The translations under genes and the position numbers were made by a program. Shown piece after piece: positions 44,779 to 56,888 of a stretch of 64,000 nucleotides of DNA. Source of the stretch: Argyresthia goedartella (taxonomy: Eukaryota; Arthropoda; Insecta; Lepidoptera; Argyresthiidae). The notes below the pieces were generated by a model, which ran no database searches, was not told the DNA's origin, and worked only from the letters and a program-made list of their open reading frames with translations. How positions within the stretch are numbered: the stretch's first letter is position 1; the number at the start of each line of letters is the position of its first letter. The DNA lies in assembly GCA_949825045.1 (NCBI GenBank), contig OX463806.1, positions 41,254,208-41,318,207 on the forward strand. The letters are read 5' to 3'.

Positions 44779-47761
44779 ATGGTTACTACAAATCTAAAAG
44801 GCTCTTCTCAGAGCCCAACGACCAAGATTGTTGGACCTTCCGTCAGCATCCTGCAGCTGAACATAGAAGGCATAAGCGCCTCAAAATGTGACTTCTTAAT
44901 TAGGACATTAAACGACCAAAAGGTTGACATCGTACACATTCAGGAAACACATACTAAAGACACGACAGATCTCGACAGGAGGGGCCAGCTCCCGGGTTAA
45001 AACTTAGTAAAGGCTCTCCATCACCGCCAATACGGCATAGCCACATACGCGAAATCCTCCCTCAGCGGTGTCCAACTTATAAATGCAAATGATGACAACC
45101 AGATTCTTACCATTACTATAAAAGTCGACGACTTGACCCTTATAAATGTCTACAAACCACCTAACGCCAAGTGTCCTCAGTCAAGTTCACTACAGCACAC
45201 ACACACACACACTGTGTTTACATGGGTGATTTCAATAGCCATCACACTAACTGGCGGTATCAGAAGACAAACGAAAACGGGGAACAGCTGGTGCAATGGG
45301 CGGAACACCTCGACCTTCACCTAGTGTTTGACACCAAAGACATGGTTTAAGACTTTAATCCCGACCTCACATTCGTATCGAAAGACTCTCTAGACCAACC
45401 CCTACCTTCAACACGTCTAGTCCTGCCTGTCTTCCCTAATAGCCAACACCGACCTGTCATACTGGACGTTGGCCTGAAAATCATGCTGTCTAACTCGATG
45501 CGTCTGCCAAGGTGGAATTTCAACCGAGCTGATTGGGAGGGATTCAAGGAGAAGCTCGACTCAGACCTACTATCCGCGGACCTTGAGCCGACCGTCGCAA
45601 ACTACGACAAATTTATCAACATAATCATCCAAACAGCCAAGAAAACCATTCCTAGAGGCTTCAGGAAAGAATATATCCCAGGTTGGAATGCCGAAAGCGA
45701 AGACCTATATAGGGAGTACAAAAACACACGAGACCACAATAAAGGTGCACAACTACTCCAGGCTCTCGATTCCCACAGAAAAGAGAAGTGGAAGACTGTG
45801 GTAGAACAAATAGACTACAGAAAATCCAGTCGCAAAGCCTGGAAAACGTTGAATAGCCTAACAGGCAAACACCATACCAACAGATTGTGTGCAAAGGCGC
45901 AAGCCCCGACGCCATAGCAGCTCGAATGGTTCAGGTAACCCGAGCCAAACGCGATAAGATTTTCACCAAAAATATCAAAAGGAGTCTTAAGAGCCTCAAA
46001 GAGTGTGCACCCTCAAACCCACACCTCTCCAGACCTTTCGGGATAGGCGAAGTAATCAACGGAATCGAGCTCCTGAAAAATAACAAGGCTGCCGGGCCTG
46101 ACAAGATCTTCAATGAATTCCTCAAACACTTGGGACATGCCGCAGTAAGCTGGACTACCGCCCTGTTCTCTGACATCCTAGCATACAATATACTCCCCAA
46201 ACAATTTAAGATAGCTAAAGTAATAGCAACACTCAAACCTGGAAAAACAGAACAATTTCCGGAAAACTACCGTCCCATAGCACTTCTCAGTTGCGTCTAC
46301 AAACTGCTGGAAAGAGTCATGCTTGGCAGAATTGAACCATACATTGAAGCAGTCACACCACCAGAGCAAGCCGGCTTTCGAAGAGGTAGAAACTGCACAG
46401 ACCAGGTCCTATCACTCACCAGCTATATTGAGTCCGCTTTTCAAAAGCAGCTTAAGTCCACCGCGATTTTCATAGACCTAACGGCAGCCTACGACACTGT
46501 CTGGAGACAAAGCGTCGTCTACAAAATCCTGACCGCAATTCCAAGTAGAGAGATCAAACCTTTTCTCAAGCATGCTGACCGAACGCCAATTCAAAGTCCA
46601 CTTAGGAAACGCCAAAAGCCGCACTAGAATACTAAACGACGGACTACCACAAGGTTCAGTGCTGGCCCCTCAACTCTTTAACCTCTATATCCACGACCTC
46701 CCTCAAACTAAGGGTATTAAATTTATATACGCCGATGACATCGCGCTCGTCACGCAGAGCAGAGATTTCAGCATGGGAGAATCGGTCTTGGCCACCGACC
46801 TGGAAATCATGGGAGACTACCTGAAATCCTGGCGCCTAATTCCCAGTGCAAGCAAGACGGAGGTGTCATGCTTCCATCTAAACAATAAGGCGGCAAACTA
46901 TAAACCACAAATCCCTTTCAACGGCCAGATTCTTAAGTACAGCCCCTGCCCAAAGTATCTTGGAGTCACCCTCGATAGGTCCCTGACTTATAGGGAGCAC
47001 CTTTCGAAGTTATCACAAAAGGTTGCAACCAGAAATAACATTATCCATAAATTCTGCGGTACATCGTGGGGTGCAACCGCCGACTGCCTGCGTACATCCG
47101 GCAAATCCCTGGTCTACTTCACTGCCGAGTATGGTGCCCCGGTCTGGCTGAACAGTGCCCATGTAGACAAACTGGACGCCAAGCTAAATGACACCATGCG
47201 CTGTATCTCCGGTACCGTTAAATCGACTCCTACTCATTGGCTGCCCGTCCTGAGTCACATCGCCCCTCCACACCTCCGTAGAAGACAGGCACTGAACAGA
47301 GAAACTGATAAGATACGAGCCCAGCCCAGTCTGCCTGCACACGACTACTTCTGCAGACCACCCCCGCACCGGATCAAGTCTCGAAACCCACCTTACGCTT
47401 CAGAAAAAACTCACCCCAGTACGACCTCTCCTAGAGCTGGAAGTCAGAGTGGAGCGAAGCTACTGTTGGAACGACCGTGAACGACCTGGACCCTACGTCC
47501 AAGTTACCGGGTTTCGGCTTACCGCGCAACCAATGGTGCCGCCTGAACAGATTCCGGACTGGGCACGGTCGGTGCAACTACTTCCGACACAAGTGGGGTT
47601 GGAGAGATAGTGCCATGTGTGAGTGCGGGGTAGAAATACAAACCATGGAGCACATCGTTCAGCGCTGCCCTTTGACAGCTTACAATGGACCCCCCCGAGA
47701 TCTGTTTGACCTTCCGCCTGACGCGGCCAACTGGCTTAGCACATTGAATATTCCCCTGTAG
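44779..47761 (+). pseudogene. Jockey/I-type LINE ORF2, frameshifted
   Basis: Nearly full length. Endonuclease: SVSILQLNIEGISASKCDFL, VHIQETHT, then GDFNSHHTNW near 45220 in a second frame. Reverse transcriptase: NNKAAGPDKIFNEFLK, ENYRPIALLSCVYKLLERV, EQAGFRRGRNCTDQ, IFIDLTAAYDTVW, then in another frame LPQGSVLAPQLFNLY and the active site FIYADDIALV (YADD intact). The C-terminus has GRCNYFRHKWG and a zinc knuckle CECGVEIQTMEHIVQRCP. Breaks: TAA at 44998-45000, frame changes near 45190, 45910 and 46570, and another near 47470. An AC microsatellite at about 45197-45213 coincides with one frameshift. Ends with AAATAAATAAATG at about 47800. Confidence 0.88.
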
Positions 47762-48133
47762 CCTAATTAATGAATATTCATTCAAGCCATACGATTAAAT
47801 AAATAAATGAAATTGCTTCTTTAAAACTATGAGCTCTTGGCTTGAGCTCGAAGTTTGCTCTACGATAGATGAAAGTGCTCAGCACAATATGGTTTTGGCT
47901 GGGACGCAGCGCAGGCCAGAGCAGTTTTTCTACCAACTTCAAAAAGGAGTAGTCAATTCTCTGTTTTTTTTGTTTGTTTGTTACGCGATTATTCCGTCAA
48001 TTATGAATCGATTTTGATGATTCTTGTTTGGATTGGTAAGTCATACTTAAGAGGTGGTCCCATATCAATTTTATGAAATTGATTTAGCGCTTTTTGAAAA
48101 AATCAACAAAAACAAAAAGTATATATATTATGG
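47762..48133. other. LINE 3' flank and repeat-like sequence
   Basis: Contains the LINE tail and then TTCTACCAACTTCAAAAAGG with GAATCGATTTTGATGATTCT, a motif order like the triplicated repeat at 28905-29290. No gene. Confidence 0.4.
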
Positions 48134-48764
48134 CTAAAGCTAGGTGTGAAACTAAACTTAAGTTTAGCCGGCTAGTCTTAAGATTAATTTCGAGCCTCGG
48201 CTAATGTCCGAAATAATGTTCATTGCGATAAATGATTTCAACATTAGTCGGCTAAACTGCAGTTTAGCCTCGACGCTGTTGAGGCTAAAGATGGGTGAGA
48301 AAATATGGTTGACATTAGCCGACTAAACTTAAGTTTATTTTTCAGTATACCTAGGCTAATGTTGATAAATTACCGTCTTAATCTGGAATAAGTGATGATA
48401 ATGATTCGGTAGCCGTTGTTCTTACATGTTCAACCTAACACGAAGGATAAAGGGGGCTTCGCTTCGCTCACCCCCTTTACCCTTCACCTAAGCTGCTGCA
48501 GTGTTTTGCCCTGATATTAGAAATAGCTTTCTCATCTGAATAAAATTACCCCGCCCCTCTACCCGCAGTCGCACGAATACTTCGTTTTCAACATTAGCTA
48601 ACTAATGTCCAACTTTAACCGAAACGCATCGGCTAATGCAGTCTAGCCGATTAAAGATGACATCCGTTATCACAAATGAACATGACTTCGGACATTAGCC
48701 GTGGCTCGAAATTAATCTTAAGACCAGCCGGCTAAACTTAAGTTTAGTTCACACCTAGCTTTAG
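48134..48764. mobile_element. MITE with about 90-bp inverted repeats, hairpin repeat inside
   Basis: Left arm CTAAAGCTAGGTGTGAAACT, continuing AACTTAAGTTTAGCCGGCT and TTCGAGCCTCGGCTAATGTC, is mirrored at the right end with few mismatches over about 90 bp. The interior repeats ACATTAGCCGACTAAACTTA words. Copy 3 of the dispersed hairpin repeat (48416-48515) is inside and may be a nested insertion. Target duplication not resolved. Confidence 0.78.
48416..48515. repeat. Dispersed 100-bp hairpin repeat, copy 3
   Basis: Almost identical to the copy at 24841-24940, including the AAAGGGGGCTTCGCTTCGCT stem; it diverges just after TTTTGCCCTGATATT. Confidence 0.8.
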
Positions 48765-51648
48765 AGGTAACATTATACACAGATGACGTTTTGGTTTGTG
48801 GTTCCGTGCAGCAAAAGTTTTGATGAGGACTTTTTATGTACATAGACTTCATTGGCATACCGACCGGGGAGGTAAAAATAGGGTTTTTTAAAGTTGTTGA
48901 CATGGTGAATTATACTGCTGCAGGCACGTGGTAGAGTGCATTCGAGGTGCATTTCATATAAATTTTCCCTTCACCGTTAAGTTGGCTGTGACGTGACGTT
49001 TTCCGTCGTGACTTTGCGCGGTATACCTACGTCTGATCGTACACATTTTCTTAGCGGGGTTAATATACTTTATTGCACGTTTATCTGCGCGAATGTGTAT
49101 GTGTAGCTGCCCTTTACCTCGCCTGCCCTACCTGGCGAATTCTGTACTTTGCTGGGCTGCGTCTGCCTCTCAGCATACGCTTGGTATTGTGCATTATTTC
49201 TCCATTACGAGTTTACGACTGTATGGTTTTGCAGTCGTGCATAGCAGCAGTTTTATAATTTGATGCATCTCGTGATTATAGGTTGTCAAAGAACTTGTAG
49301 TTATATGGACTATCTATTAGTCAGCGAATAGTTACCGGGCTCTAATCTTCTTCCAGGAGCACGTTGAAAATGAAAAAAAATATGGTTTGGCCTTTCTTAG
49401 GCCCTACAGATAGAAAACGAGTTAGGTAGCACTATTCTCGGATTAACTTTGACAAATCTTCATCCGAGAATAGTGATAACTTGCTAACCATCTGACGGGC
49501 ATAACTGTATGACCGGGGACGAACCATTATACTGAGAGACAAAATGGAAGGCAAATGCGACCATGTTGCGTTGAGAAAAAAAAATCAACCAGTTGCATCA
49601 GCCTATACGGGTATGCTGGGACGCAGGCAACGCAGCGCAGGGTAGAGCAGATTCTGTAATGCATGGGACTTACCGACAGCTGCATACCTGTAACATTCTG
49701 TCGTCAATTCGTCACATCCGGCGTCGCAGAATACGCTTGCGGCCTAAGCCTCCGCCTGCGTCTTAGCATTCGCCCAGACAACATTAGTCCTTCGATATGA
49801 TATTACTTTAATACTACACAACTACATTTTCAAGTAAAACGCATAGCGCTCTGTCCAAACAGAAAATGATGAATTTATTAGTGATTTTATGACGTCATCC
49901 TATCCTTATATCGTCAGTGTCAAAAACTCAGCGTCACAGCCATGACGTCATAAAATTACTTCCATATAACTCTGAGATCTTGGTGTAATTCATTCACACT
50001 AGCTCTACGGTCGATCAAACTGCATGCCAATATGGTTTGTAATTGTCTTCCGCCATGACGTCTGTGGTTTCCTGAATTCCTGGTGGTTTCGGGACGTATC
50101 CCGCCCACACTGCTGGCCGGATCGATTACTGCATAGGTGGGTTGAAATTACATCTTTGAATACGCACGTGAATCTACAGCATCTACGACATTGTACGTGG
50201 AGGGAGAGTAGATTCGTATGTATGCCACCCCACGTCACGTTTAAGTTGAGGTCCTTTTTACGTTAAGGTCTTTTTATTTATTAATAATTAAGTGTACTAC
50301 AGAGTGTAGTTTCTAGTACCATAACCTCTGCCTCTGCCAACTACGCATCTTCTGGTAAGTCGTGGGGATATCTACACAAGTAAAAAAATACATGTAAGTA
50401 ATACTTGTAAATTGTGGGTAAATCCGGAGTATGATAATAATATGCAGTTACTACTTACTGCCGCCGTAACAGTATGGAGTTTCTGCTAAATCCTATCTAA
50501 GTATTCAGTCAACATACGTACACTATTAACCCTTATCGACTAGTTGTGCTTGTTGCTTTGGTGCTGCCTGGAGGGTTGTCAATGAGCTGTCATCACAAGC
50601 CACTGTGCATAGAATTTCCCTGCCCCTAACGCCACCCTAAATTGCATCTTACACTAGGCTATGAAAGTTCATTTCCCCCTGTGGACCGATCTGCGCACTT
50701 GGAGACCGTGACGACAACAGCACTATAAGTGGTTGAAAAAAAAAACAAGTGAGTAATAAAAGACTGGCTAGAAATTTATAATTTACAGCTACAAATAAGG
50801 ACTACTGTACTAACTAACTACCAATACGTATATTTCGGTTGGTATTACAGTAATGTAAGTAGATACTTTAAGCTTGAGGAATTTTTCACTCAAGGTTTTT
50901 ATCTTGTAAAGTTACGCCCGAGTGGGAACAACAGTATACCTGTCGCTTGTAACTAAACAGTAGTTATATTTTTCCTTCGAATACTTTGATTCAAATATTT
51001 CCGTGTTCAATTTGTCCTGAAATTGACGTGCGGTTGAAACCCCAACGTGCGATTACGCCCGTACGCGTCCACAAGCGATAGAAGTAAGGCCACAATTTTA
51101 TGATTTTGTGGGTATTTGCCGTAAAAAACTTGATTCGGTATCGTGTAAATATAACCTTAGAGTCGTGCGTAACTTTACAAAACAACACCCTATACATGTA
51201 TCGAGACATATTCATAATTCTTGTTGTTTACTGATTTGAAATAAAAATGTACCTGTGCCATTCCTGCGGAGTTATCAGAGACAAAATTCTGATATTTTTG
51301 TTGTTTTGTTAAGAAAATAGAGATCAGAGAAACATTTGGGGTCTTACCATAAAAAGTAAACTCCTGCTCAACACTTGTTTAAAGATAAGAATGTATGTGA
51401 TTAGCCGTTTGTTTTTAGGTTAAACTATGTTTCATGTTTTTTGTAGTAACATGGTTAAATCTTCAAACTGAGCGACTAAAACATACAGGTTGTCCCTTAA
51501 CTCAACGTACGCAAGTACCTAGGCTTACTGAGGTTCTGGCAAAACTATTAAAAACATATTCATATGTTCTATGAATGTTTTTTACACAAACATTCATAGA
51601 ACAAATTCGGTACTCTCTCAAACTTTTCTAGTAACGTCGACAGCAAAT
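48765..51648. other. Gene-free stretch with two notable palindromes
   Basis: 49430-49475: CACTATTCTCGGAT and its exact complement, 14-bp stem, with GTTAG/CTAAC beyond. 49880-49960: AGTGATTTTATGACGTCAT and its near-exact complement, each arm holding TGACGTCA, a CRE-type palindrome. Opposed short open frames at 50005-50266 have no recognised content. Nothing else supported. Confidence 0.45.
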
Positions 51649-51981
51649 CTGCCCACCCATCAGTAAAACGTAATGTAATGTAATGACCGTTACGGGTCAG
51701 ATGGTTTCTTTCATGTTACTGCATTTTAGTCTGTTAAACACATAATTTACTACGCAGTAAAGGGTCGGGACATTGATTTATTTGGTTTATTAGGCAAATA
51801 ATTATTTGCATAAAATAAGAAAGTTTCCATGAAAATTTGCATTCACACTATCAAAAAAATGCAACGACAAAATTGAAAATATTCCAATTAGAAGTATTTA
51901 TTTTATTTTTTTCAAACTTTAAACGCTTTTTTCTCAGAAGTGCTTTTTGGTCATTACTGCGTTTTACTGGCGGGTGGGCAG
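51649..51981. mobile_element. MITE with 27-bp inverted repeats
   Basis: CTGCCCACCCATCAGTAAAA at the left is mirrored by TTTTACTGGCGGGTGGGCAG at the right. AAAT flanks both ends as a possible 4-bp target duplication. 333 bp without coding. Confidence 0.75.
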
Positions 51982-53089
51982 AAATATGAAGCGCCGAGCA
52001 TACAAAACTTATCGATTAACCAAGTGACATAGATTTATTTTAATATTTATCGAGACCCCTACTGCAGGCCTATCATTTCAATAACTACAGTACAGCTTTT
52101 TGATACATTCAAAAATTATTGAACTCGATCATTTTAGGGATAAGTAAATACTTAATTCAACCTGTGACTTAAATTAAATAGTTCCTTGTTAAGATAATAA
52201 TAGCTACTGATTTCGATCACATTATAATTTATATCGTCTTATCATAAGTAAGTATAACCTATACTTATAATATGACTATGATATACGAATTCTCTAAAAT
52301 GTATTAGTAGACGATGTTTTGAATAAACTTAATAGTTAGTTAGGATAGAACCCAACCAGTGGGTGATTCTTACAATACTAAGTATCTCTTAATATGGCTT
52401 TGTGTTGCCAAATTAACTTTGGTCTATAGTTTCACTACAATTATCCTTAAAATAAATGATTTTACATAAAACGTTACAAAATAATTAATTATCAAGAATT
52501 GTGATCCACAGACCTCTACGTACATGTGTCCAAAAATAATGGTAGGTAAGTAAGTACTGTATTTTTATACGTTCCGTTTTAATATGGAAGCACTCATCAA
52601 TTGCCCATCATGCATCAATTTTAAATAAGAGAATCTATTTCTATGTAGGACTCACGAGAACTATAATTAATAAGGTAATGACATCAACTACAGAACGTGA
52701 CCGCGTCTCCCAAATAAGAATAAAAAGGTGCGATTTAATGACGCTGAGTATAATAATAATACTATAGTAGGTATAGTACTAGTGCACTGATTCTTGTTAG
52801 CAGACTTACTATCAATCAAATTACCAAATTATCAACTCTATCGATCACAATAGTTCGCCCCTGCATTTCTATTACCAAGTCAGGACATCATCAAAGTGTC
52901 AGTGCTTTATCCGTCATAACTGGCCTGACATAGATTAATCCAGAAATCCCTGAGTTTCCTCATTGATCAACCAATAATCTCACTGCGTACTTAGCCAAGC
53001 GAATCCAGAAACCACAGAACTTCCCCACTCAAGTTGATTGATTAACGCACTCAGCTCGTAAGGGGGATTTTGGTATCTATGACAATACT
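51982..53089. other. Likely 3' UTR or downstream region of the minus-strand gene
   Basis: AT-rich with no open coding. It lies downstream of the exon at 53090-53349, so the right part is probably its 3' untranslated region. No poly(A) signal stands out near the stop codon. Confidence 0.35.
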
Positions 53090-53349
53090 CTACTGCTGCA
53101 TAGAGTACTTCATATGATCGTAATAAGAGTGGACAGTCGAGGTTGAGTTCTGCACCGACGAGGGTACGGCTAATCCGGGTAACGGGGTGAGGGGCGGGGT
53201 GGGGTATCCCTTCCGGTCGGGGGGCAGTGCGGGGAGCGGGGAGGGCAGTCCGAAGCCCGCCAGGCCTCCGATGGAGCCGCCGCCCAGCCCGCCTGTGCCA
53301 AGCATCTGCGAGTGGACGCTACGAACGCTGGCGAACATTGATGCTGGGC
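53090..53349 (-). CDS. Terminal coding exon of an unidentified minus-strand gene
   Basis: A splice acceptor (TTTTTTTGTAG on the minus strand, AG at 53351-53350) leads into an open frame of about 85 codons ending in TAG at 53090-53092. It encodes SMFASVRSVHSQMLGTGGLG, then a Gly-rich run, then LPSPLPALPPDRKGYPTPPL and a C-terminus VHSYYDHMKYSMQQ. The Gly/Pro/Ser-rich, low-complexity composition with a conserved-looking aromatic C-terminus suggests a developmental transcription factor tail, but no family was recognised. The exon is far more GC-rich than its surroundings, supporting real coding. Upstream exons must lie right of 53349; none was identified in this window, so the intron may exceed 10 kb. 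Confidence 0.6.
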
Positions 53350-53936
53350 CTACAAAAAAAGAAAATCACTTGGTTTACTTAAGTGGAAGAGGGGAAGAGA
53401 GGCTTTCTTCTGGCTGTGGGAAGGCCTACATGGGCCTGTAATAAATATATAGATATGAAGGCCTGTAATAAATATATAGATATGAAGGCACATATAGCTT
53501 TTACTTATAAATTTCAGAGGGGTCAAAAACGGTCTGAATGTTGAGAAAATGATGGTTCTGTTGTGTCTCTGCTCGACTTGGTGGGAGAACTGCCGCCGTG
53601 CCCCCCAGATATTGGTCACGTGATTACCAAGATTGCTATTGGCCACAGAGATCAAACTTTTTGCAAGACTGATGTGTAAAAGTGAATTTAGAGCAACAGT
53701 AATTTCTTGTCATCTGTCACACAACTATTAAGGCTCGTCTAACATTAGCAACTCTATTCGTGATGGTTTGTAATTTTGGTCACAACCACATTATATTAAC
53801 CCCTAAACCCATGGCCTTGCCCGATATGGGTCGCGATTTCCAACCTTATTGCTTGGTAATAAAGTTCAAAATCCTAAGAAACCCATATATAGTTTAGTAT
53901 GTGGTAAAGCGTCAATTAACGTTCATAACTGCTCAC
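53350..53936. other. Intronic DNA upstream of the terminal exon
   Basis: A 29-bp direct duplication, TAATAAATATATAGATATGA with GGCCTG before it, occurs at about 53435-53490. Otherwise no feature is seen. Confidence 0.4.
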
Positions 53937-55112
53937 CACAGATATCGAGAGATAGGTTGAGGGGCGTGGCATGTGCGAACAAATGTAGCTCCGACAGGTT
54001 CGATATTAAAAATTCTCGGTAGTCACCGGGCGACCGCAGTGATGAATTCATCTCCGTTGTTTTTCTAAAATGCCGACCTGTGCAATACTCACGTGCAAAA
54101 ATAGAAGCGAGATTGTGAACTCCAAGAACGCCGGTGTCACATATCACTTGTAAGTCTCATTCTAACTATTATTTCTTCTTAAAACACAAGAAATAAACAT
54201 TATTACGAAAATAAATCATTCGCGGAAAATTCGTCACGAATTGACATTAAAGTGACAATGTCATGTTGTTCTAGCTAAGTTTGTTGCTACATTGCTTGTT
54301 TTTTATCTTAATTTCACTTCGTATTGCCAAGCTAACACGCAATGAATATTTCACACTTATCTAAGTACGAAAGCAAAGATGCATCGTGATACGGAGGCGA
54401 ACTGTCACACGCAAACAGAGACGACATATAGTGATGGGGATACTGATAGGAGAATTATGTTTTTGAATCGATAGATTTTATCATTCCGCAATTACTAATA
54501 TAGTTAATGTAATAATATAGTTATTTTATTACTCATAATACGTAAGTTTATTGTTAGTTATTCCAATGATTGCCAAACAGGCAGTTTAGATTTTAAGTTT
54601 GTTTAAAACCTCGCCCGACGAAGGATAATGGGGTGTTATAAGTATTGATCGGAAATTCCGATGCTTTCAGTCAGGTCCGAAGAGTTCACAGTTATTCTAC
54701 CTTCAGAAACCTCTTTGCCTCTCTTTCTAGCTGTAAGGATTCTGTTGAAAAAAAGAAGAGAGGCAAACGGGTCTCGGATGTCGTATGTCGTATAAATATG
54801 TCGTATTTACAAACAATTTACTATTTTATTCATAGAACCCGACATTGTATACGACTGTATATACCAGTGTCTATAAATTATAATCGATCGATGATACACG
54901 CTGTCCTTGCATTGTCCCAACACTAGCTCGACTAGCTAATATACCTGCGGTAGTGTGGGTGTGTTCGGACGATAGGTGCACGACATTGCACTGACCAATA
55001 AAAGCGGAGGGATTGATGTACGAGTAGTGTAAATGTATGCGTGTTCTAAGTTTTCGGCGACACTGGTTCCGATACAAGCTTAGCGCCAAGGGCCTATCTC
55101 TCGATATCTGTG
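53937..55112 (+). mobile_element. P-element-like THAP transposon, non-autonomous
   Basis: Perfect 20-bp inverted repeats CACAGATATCGAGAGATAGG at both ends and a perfect 8-bp target duplication CTGCTCAC at 53929-53936 and 55113-55120. An 8-bp duplication plus an internal THAP exon identifies the P superfamily. At 1176 bp it is too short for a full transposase. Confidence 0.9.
54070..54149 (+). pseudogene. THAP-domain first exon of P-like transposase
   Basis: MPTCAILTCKNRSEIVNSKN followed by AGVTYHL, ending in phase 2 at GTAAGT. It has the start of a C2CH THAP finger (C-x4-C) used for DNA binding in P transposases. No later exon was recognised before the right terminus, so the protein is lost. 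It is homologous in layout to the exon at 15430-15506. Confidence 0.75.
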
Positions 55113-55795
55113 CTGCTCACACTGCAACATGGCATGGTTAGGTCAGTCGCTGCGGCAGAACATTGCGAAATTTTTATGTTTTTTTTGTCTTTAAAACCAC
55201 TGATTATTTCTTAATTTCAAACACACAGTTATAAGATATTTTGAATACATATTTTTTGACGCAAGAATCTTATCAATATTATTTTGGATCCCAATTTAAG
55301 AAAGTTAAGTTAAGACGCTGATTAAATAAATATGGGGTGCTGTTTTCATGTGTTTTTCAGGAAATACTGGGCAAATCGTAATTAATTTCTGGTATATGTA
55401 ATTTGACTATATAATCTAGAGATTCTTAATTGGAAAACATGTTTGAATAAAATTTTCTCGATAGAAAATAAATACAAAGTCAACCCTTTTTTTATGGTTT
55501 TATTTTATCCTATTACACCGCAGTAGTAAGTGAATATGACTGTGTGATAATTGCAATGTATGAACAATTGTTATTTCTAACGATTTTCAATTTGAAAGTT
55601 AATTCCCTGAAATAGTTTATTTTTTATGATTTTTTTTTACGTTTTGGCACTTACGTTGTTTCAGATTAGTCGCGAGTGCATTATTGATATCCCGCTTTTT
55701 CTTATTCGCGAGTAATTATTGCATCTCACTTCCACTCGACAGCGCATTTTATTCCATCATCGCCTTAAGTAAGTTTATTTTTTAACGATTTTTTG
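55113..55795. other. Gene-free stretch
   Basis: AT-rich; no gene or terminal repeat recognised. Confidence 0.35.
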
Positions 55796-55894
55796 TTGTT
55801 CTCACATGTTCAACCTAACACGAAGGATAAAGAGGGCTTCGCTTCGCTCAACCACTTTTCCCTTCACCTAAGCTACCGCAGCATTTTGCCCTTA
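55796..55894. repeat. Dispersed 100-bp hairpin repeat, copy 4
   Basis: As at 24841, with a damaged stem (AAAGAGGGCTTCGCTTCGCT then CAACCACTTTT). It is followed at 55904-55945 by AAATCAGTATTTTTGATGTG and ATTAAATACT, the right arm of the MITE at 27848-28095. Confidence 0.75.
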
Positions 55895-56598
55895 TCTTTG
55901 CTGAGCAAATCAGTATTTTTGATGTGCGATTAAATACTAACCTTTAAGAAATAGCAAGTTTTGAATGAAAAACATACGACGCACAGGACTGCGGTTTCGG
56001 CGCCTGTTACCCCTACAATACCTAAGTATAATACGTACGTACCTGTAAGTACATGTCACTAGCATGTACTAAGTAAGTACTACATGGTATGAGTCACCGT
56101 TCCAGTATACCCTCTTAGCTGTCATGCGCCTGGATGTGTTGTTCTCGAAGTATTTTAAGTTTTATTATTTCATCTACAAGTAGACCAATTCACTTATGGT
56201 GTTTTGTCTTCATCCAACTAATATTACAAATGTGAAAGTAGCGAGGTTGAGATGTTTGGATGTTTGTGCGTTTGTGCCTCAATCACGCTAAAACGTCTCA
56301 ACGGATTTGAATGAAATTAAGAACAGGTATAGTTTATGAGCTAAATTAACATACAGGATACTTTTTATCCGACTGCACCAAAAGGAGTGTAATGTTATCT
56401 CGGTAAATGACAATTCCTAGGAACAGGCAGAGGAAGTTGCGGGCATCAGGCAGTAATAAATATTTTTTCGGGACCTGGAAAGTGTCTCCGTTAGGGGAGG
56501 AATAGCGCTTTAAAGATGGGCATTTGACCGAATATCATGTTACCCAGCATCTTAAAGCCCATGGGATATTATAGTTCTTTTTTTTATAAATATCAGAG

Positions 56599-56875
56599 AG
56601 CTCCGTGGTCTAATCGGTTTCACGCTTGCTTCTCACACAGGAGATGCAGTTCGATTCCTGACCATGTACCAATGATATAATTAATTTATCTTAAGTACAT
56701 CATACGGACGTTCTAACGGTGATGGAAAACATCGTGAGGAAACCTTCATTGCTCCATAGCTGCGGCGATGGGCTAGCCCCCTGTCACGCAAAATGGTGTA
56801 TTGAATAACTGGCTCAAAGTGGGCACAATTGTGCCTCTGCCACCCTGTATGGGAAAAGGCGTGACGCTATGTATG
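56599..56875 (+). mobile_element. tRNA-derived SINE
   Basis: The head has an A-box-like CTCCGTGGTCTAATCGG and a B-box CAGTTCGATTCCTG, the internal RNA polymerase III promoter. The body has AACATCGTGAGGAAACCTTC, a conserved core of lepidopteran SINEs, and the tail TGGGCACAATTGTGCCTCTG. An imperfect target duplication TATAAATATCAGA/TATAAATATTAGA lies at about 56585-56597 and 56876-56888. Tail fragments recur at 60395-60510 and 63885-63950. Confidence 0.85.
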
Positions 56876-56888
56876 TATAAATATTAGA

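Noticed and set aside
50005..50266. Two opposed open frames of about 80 codons
   Set aside because: They overlap each other almost completely and neither shows a domain, splice context or biased codon use.
56599..56670. Possible genuine tRNA gene (A and B boxes present)
   Set aside because: No cloverleaf with a proper acceptor stem could be drawn, and the head continues into a SINE body with target duplications.
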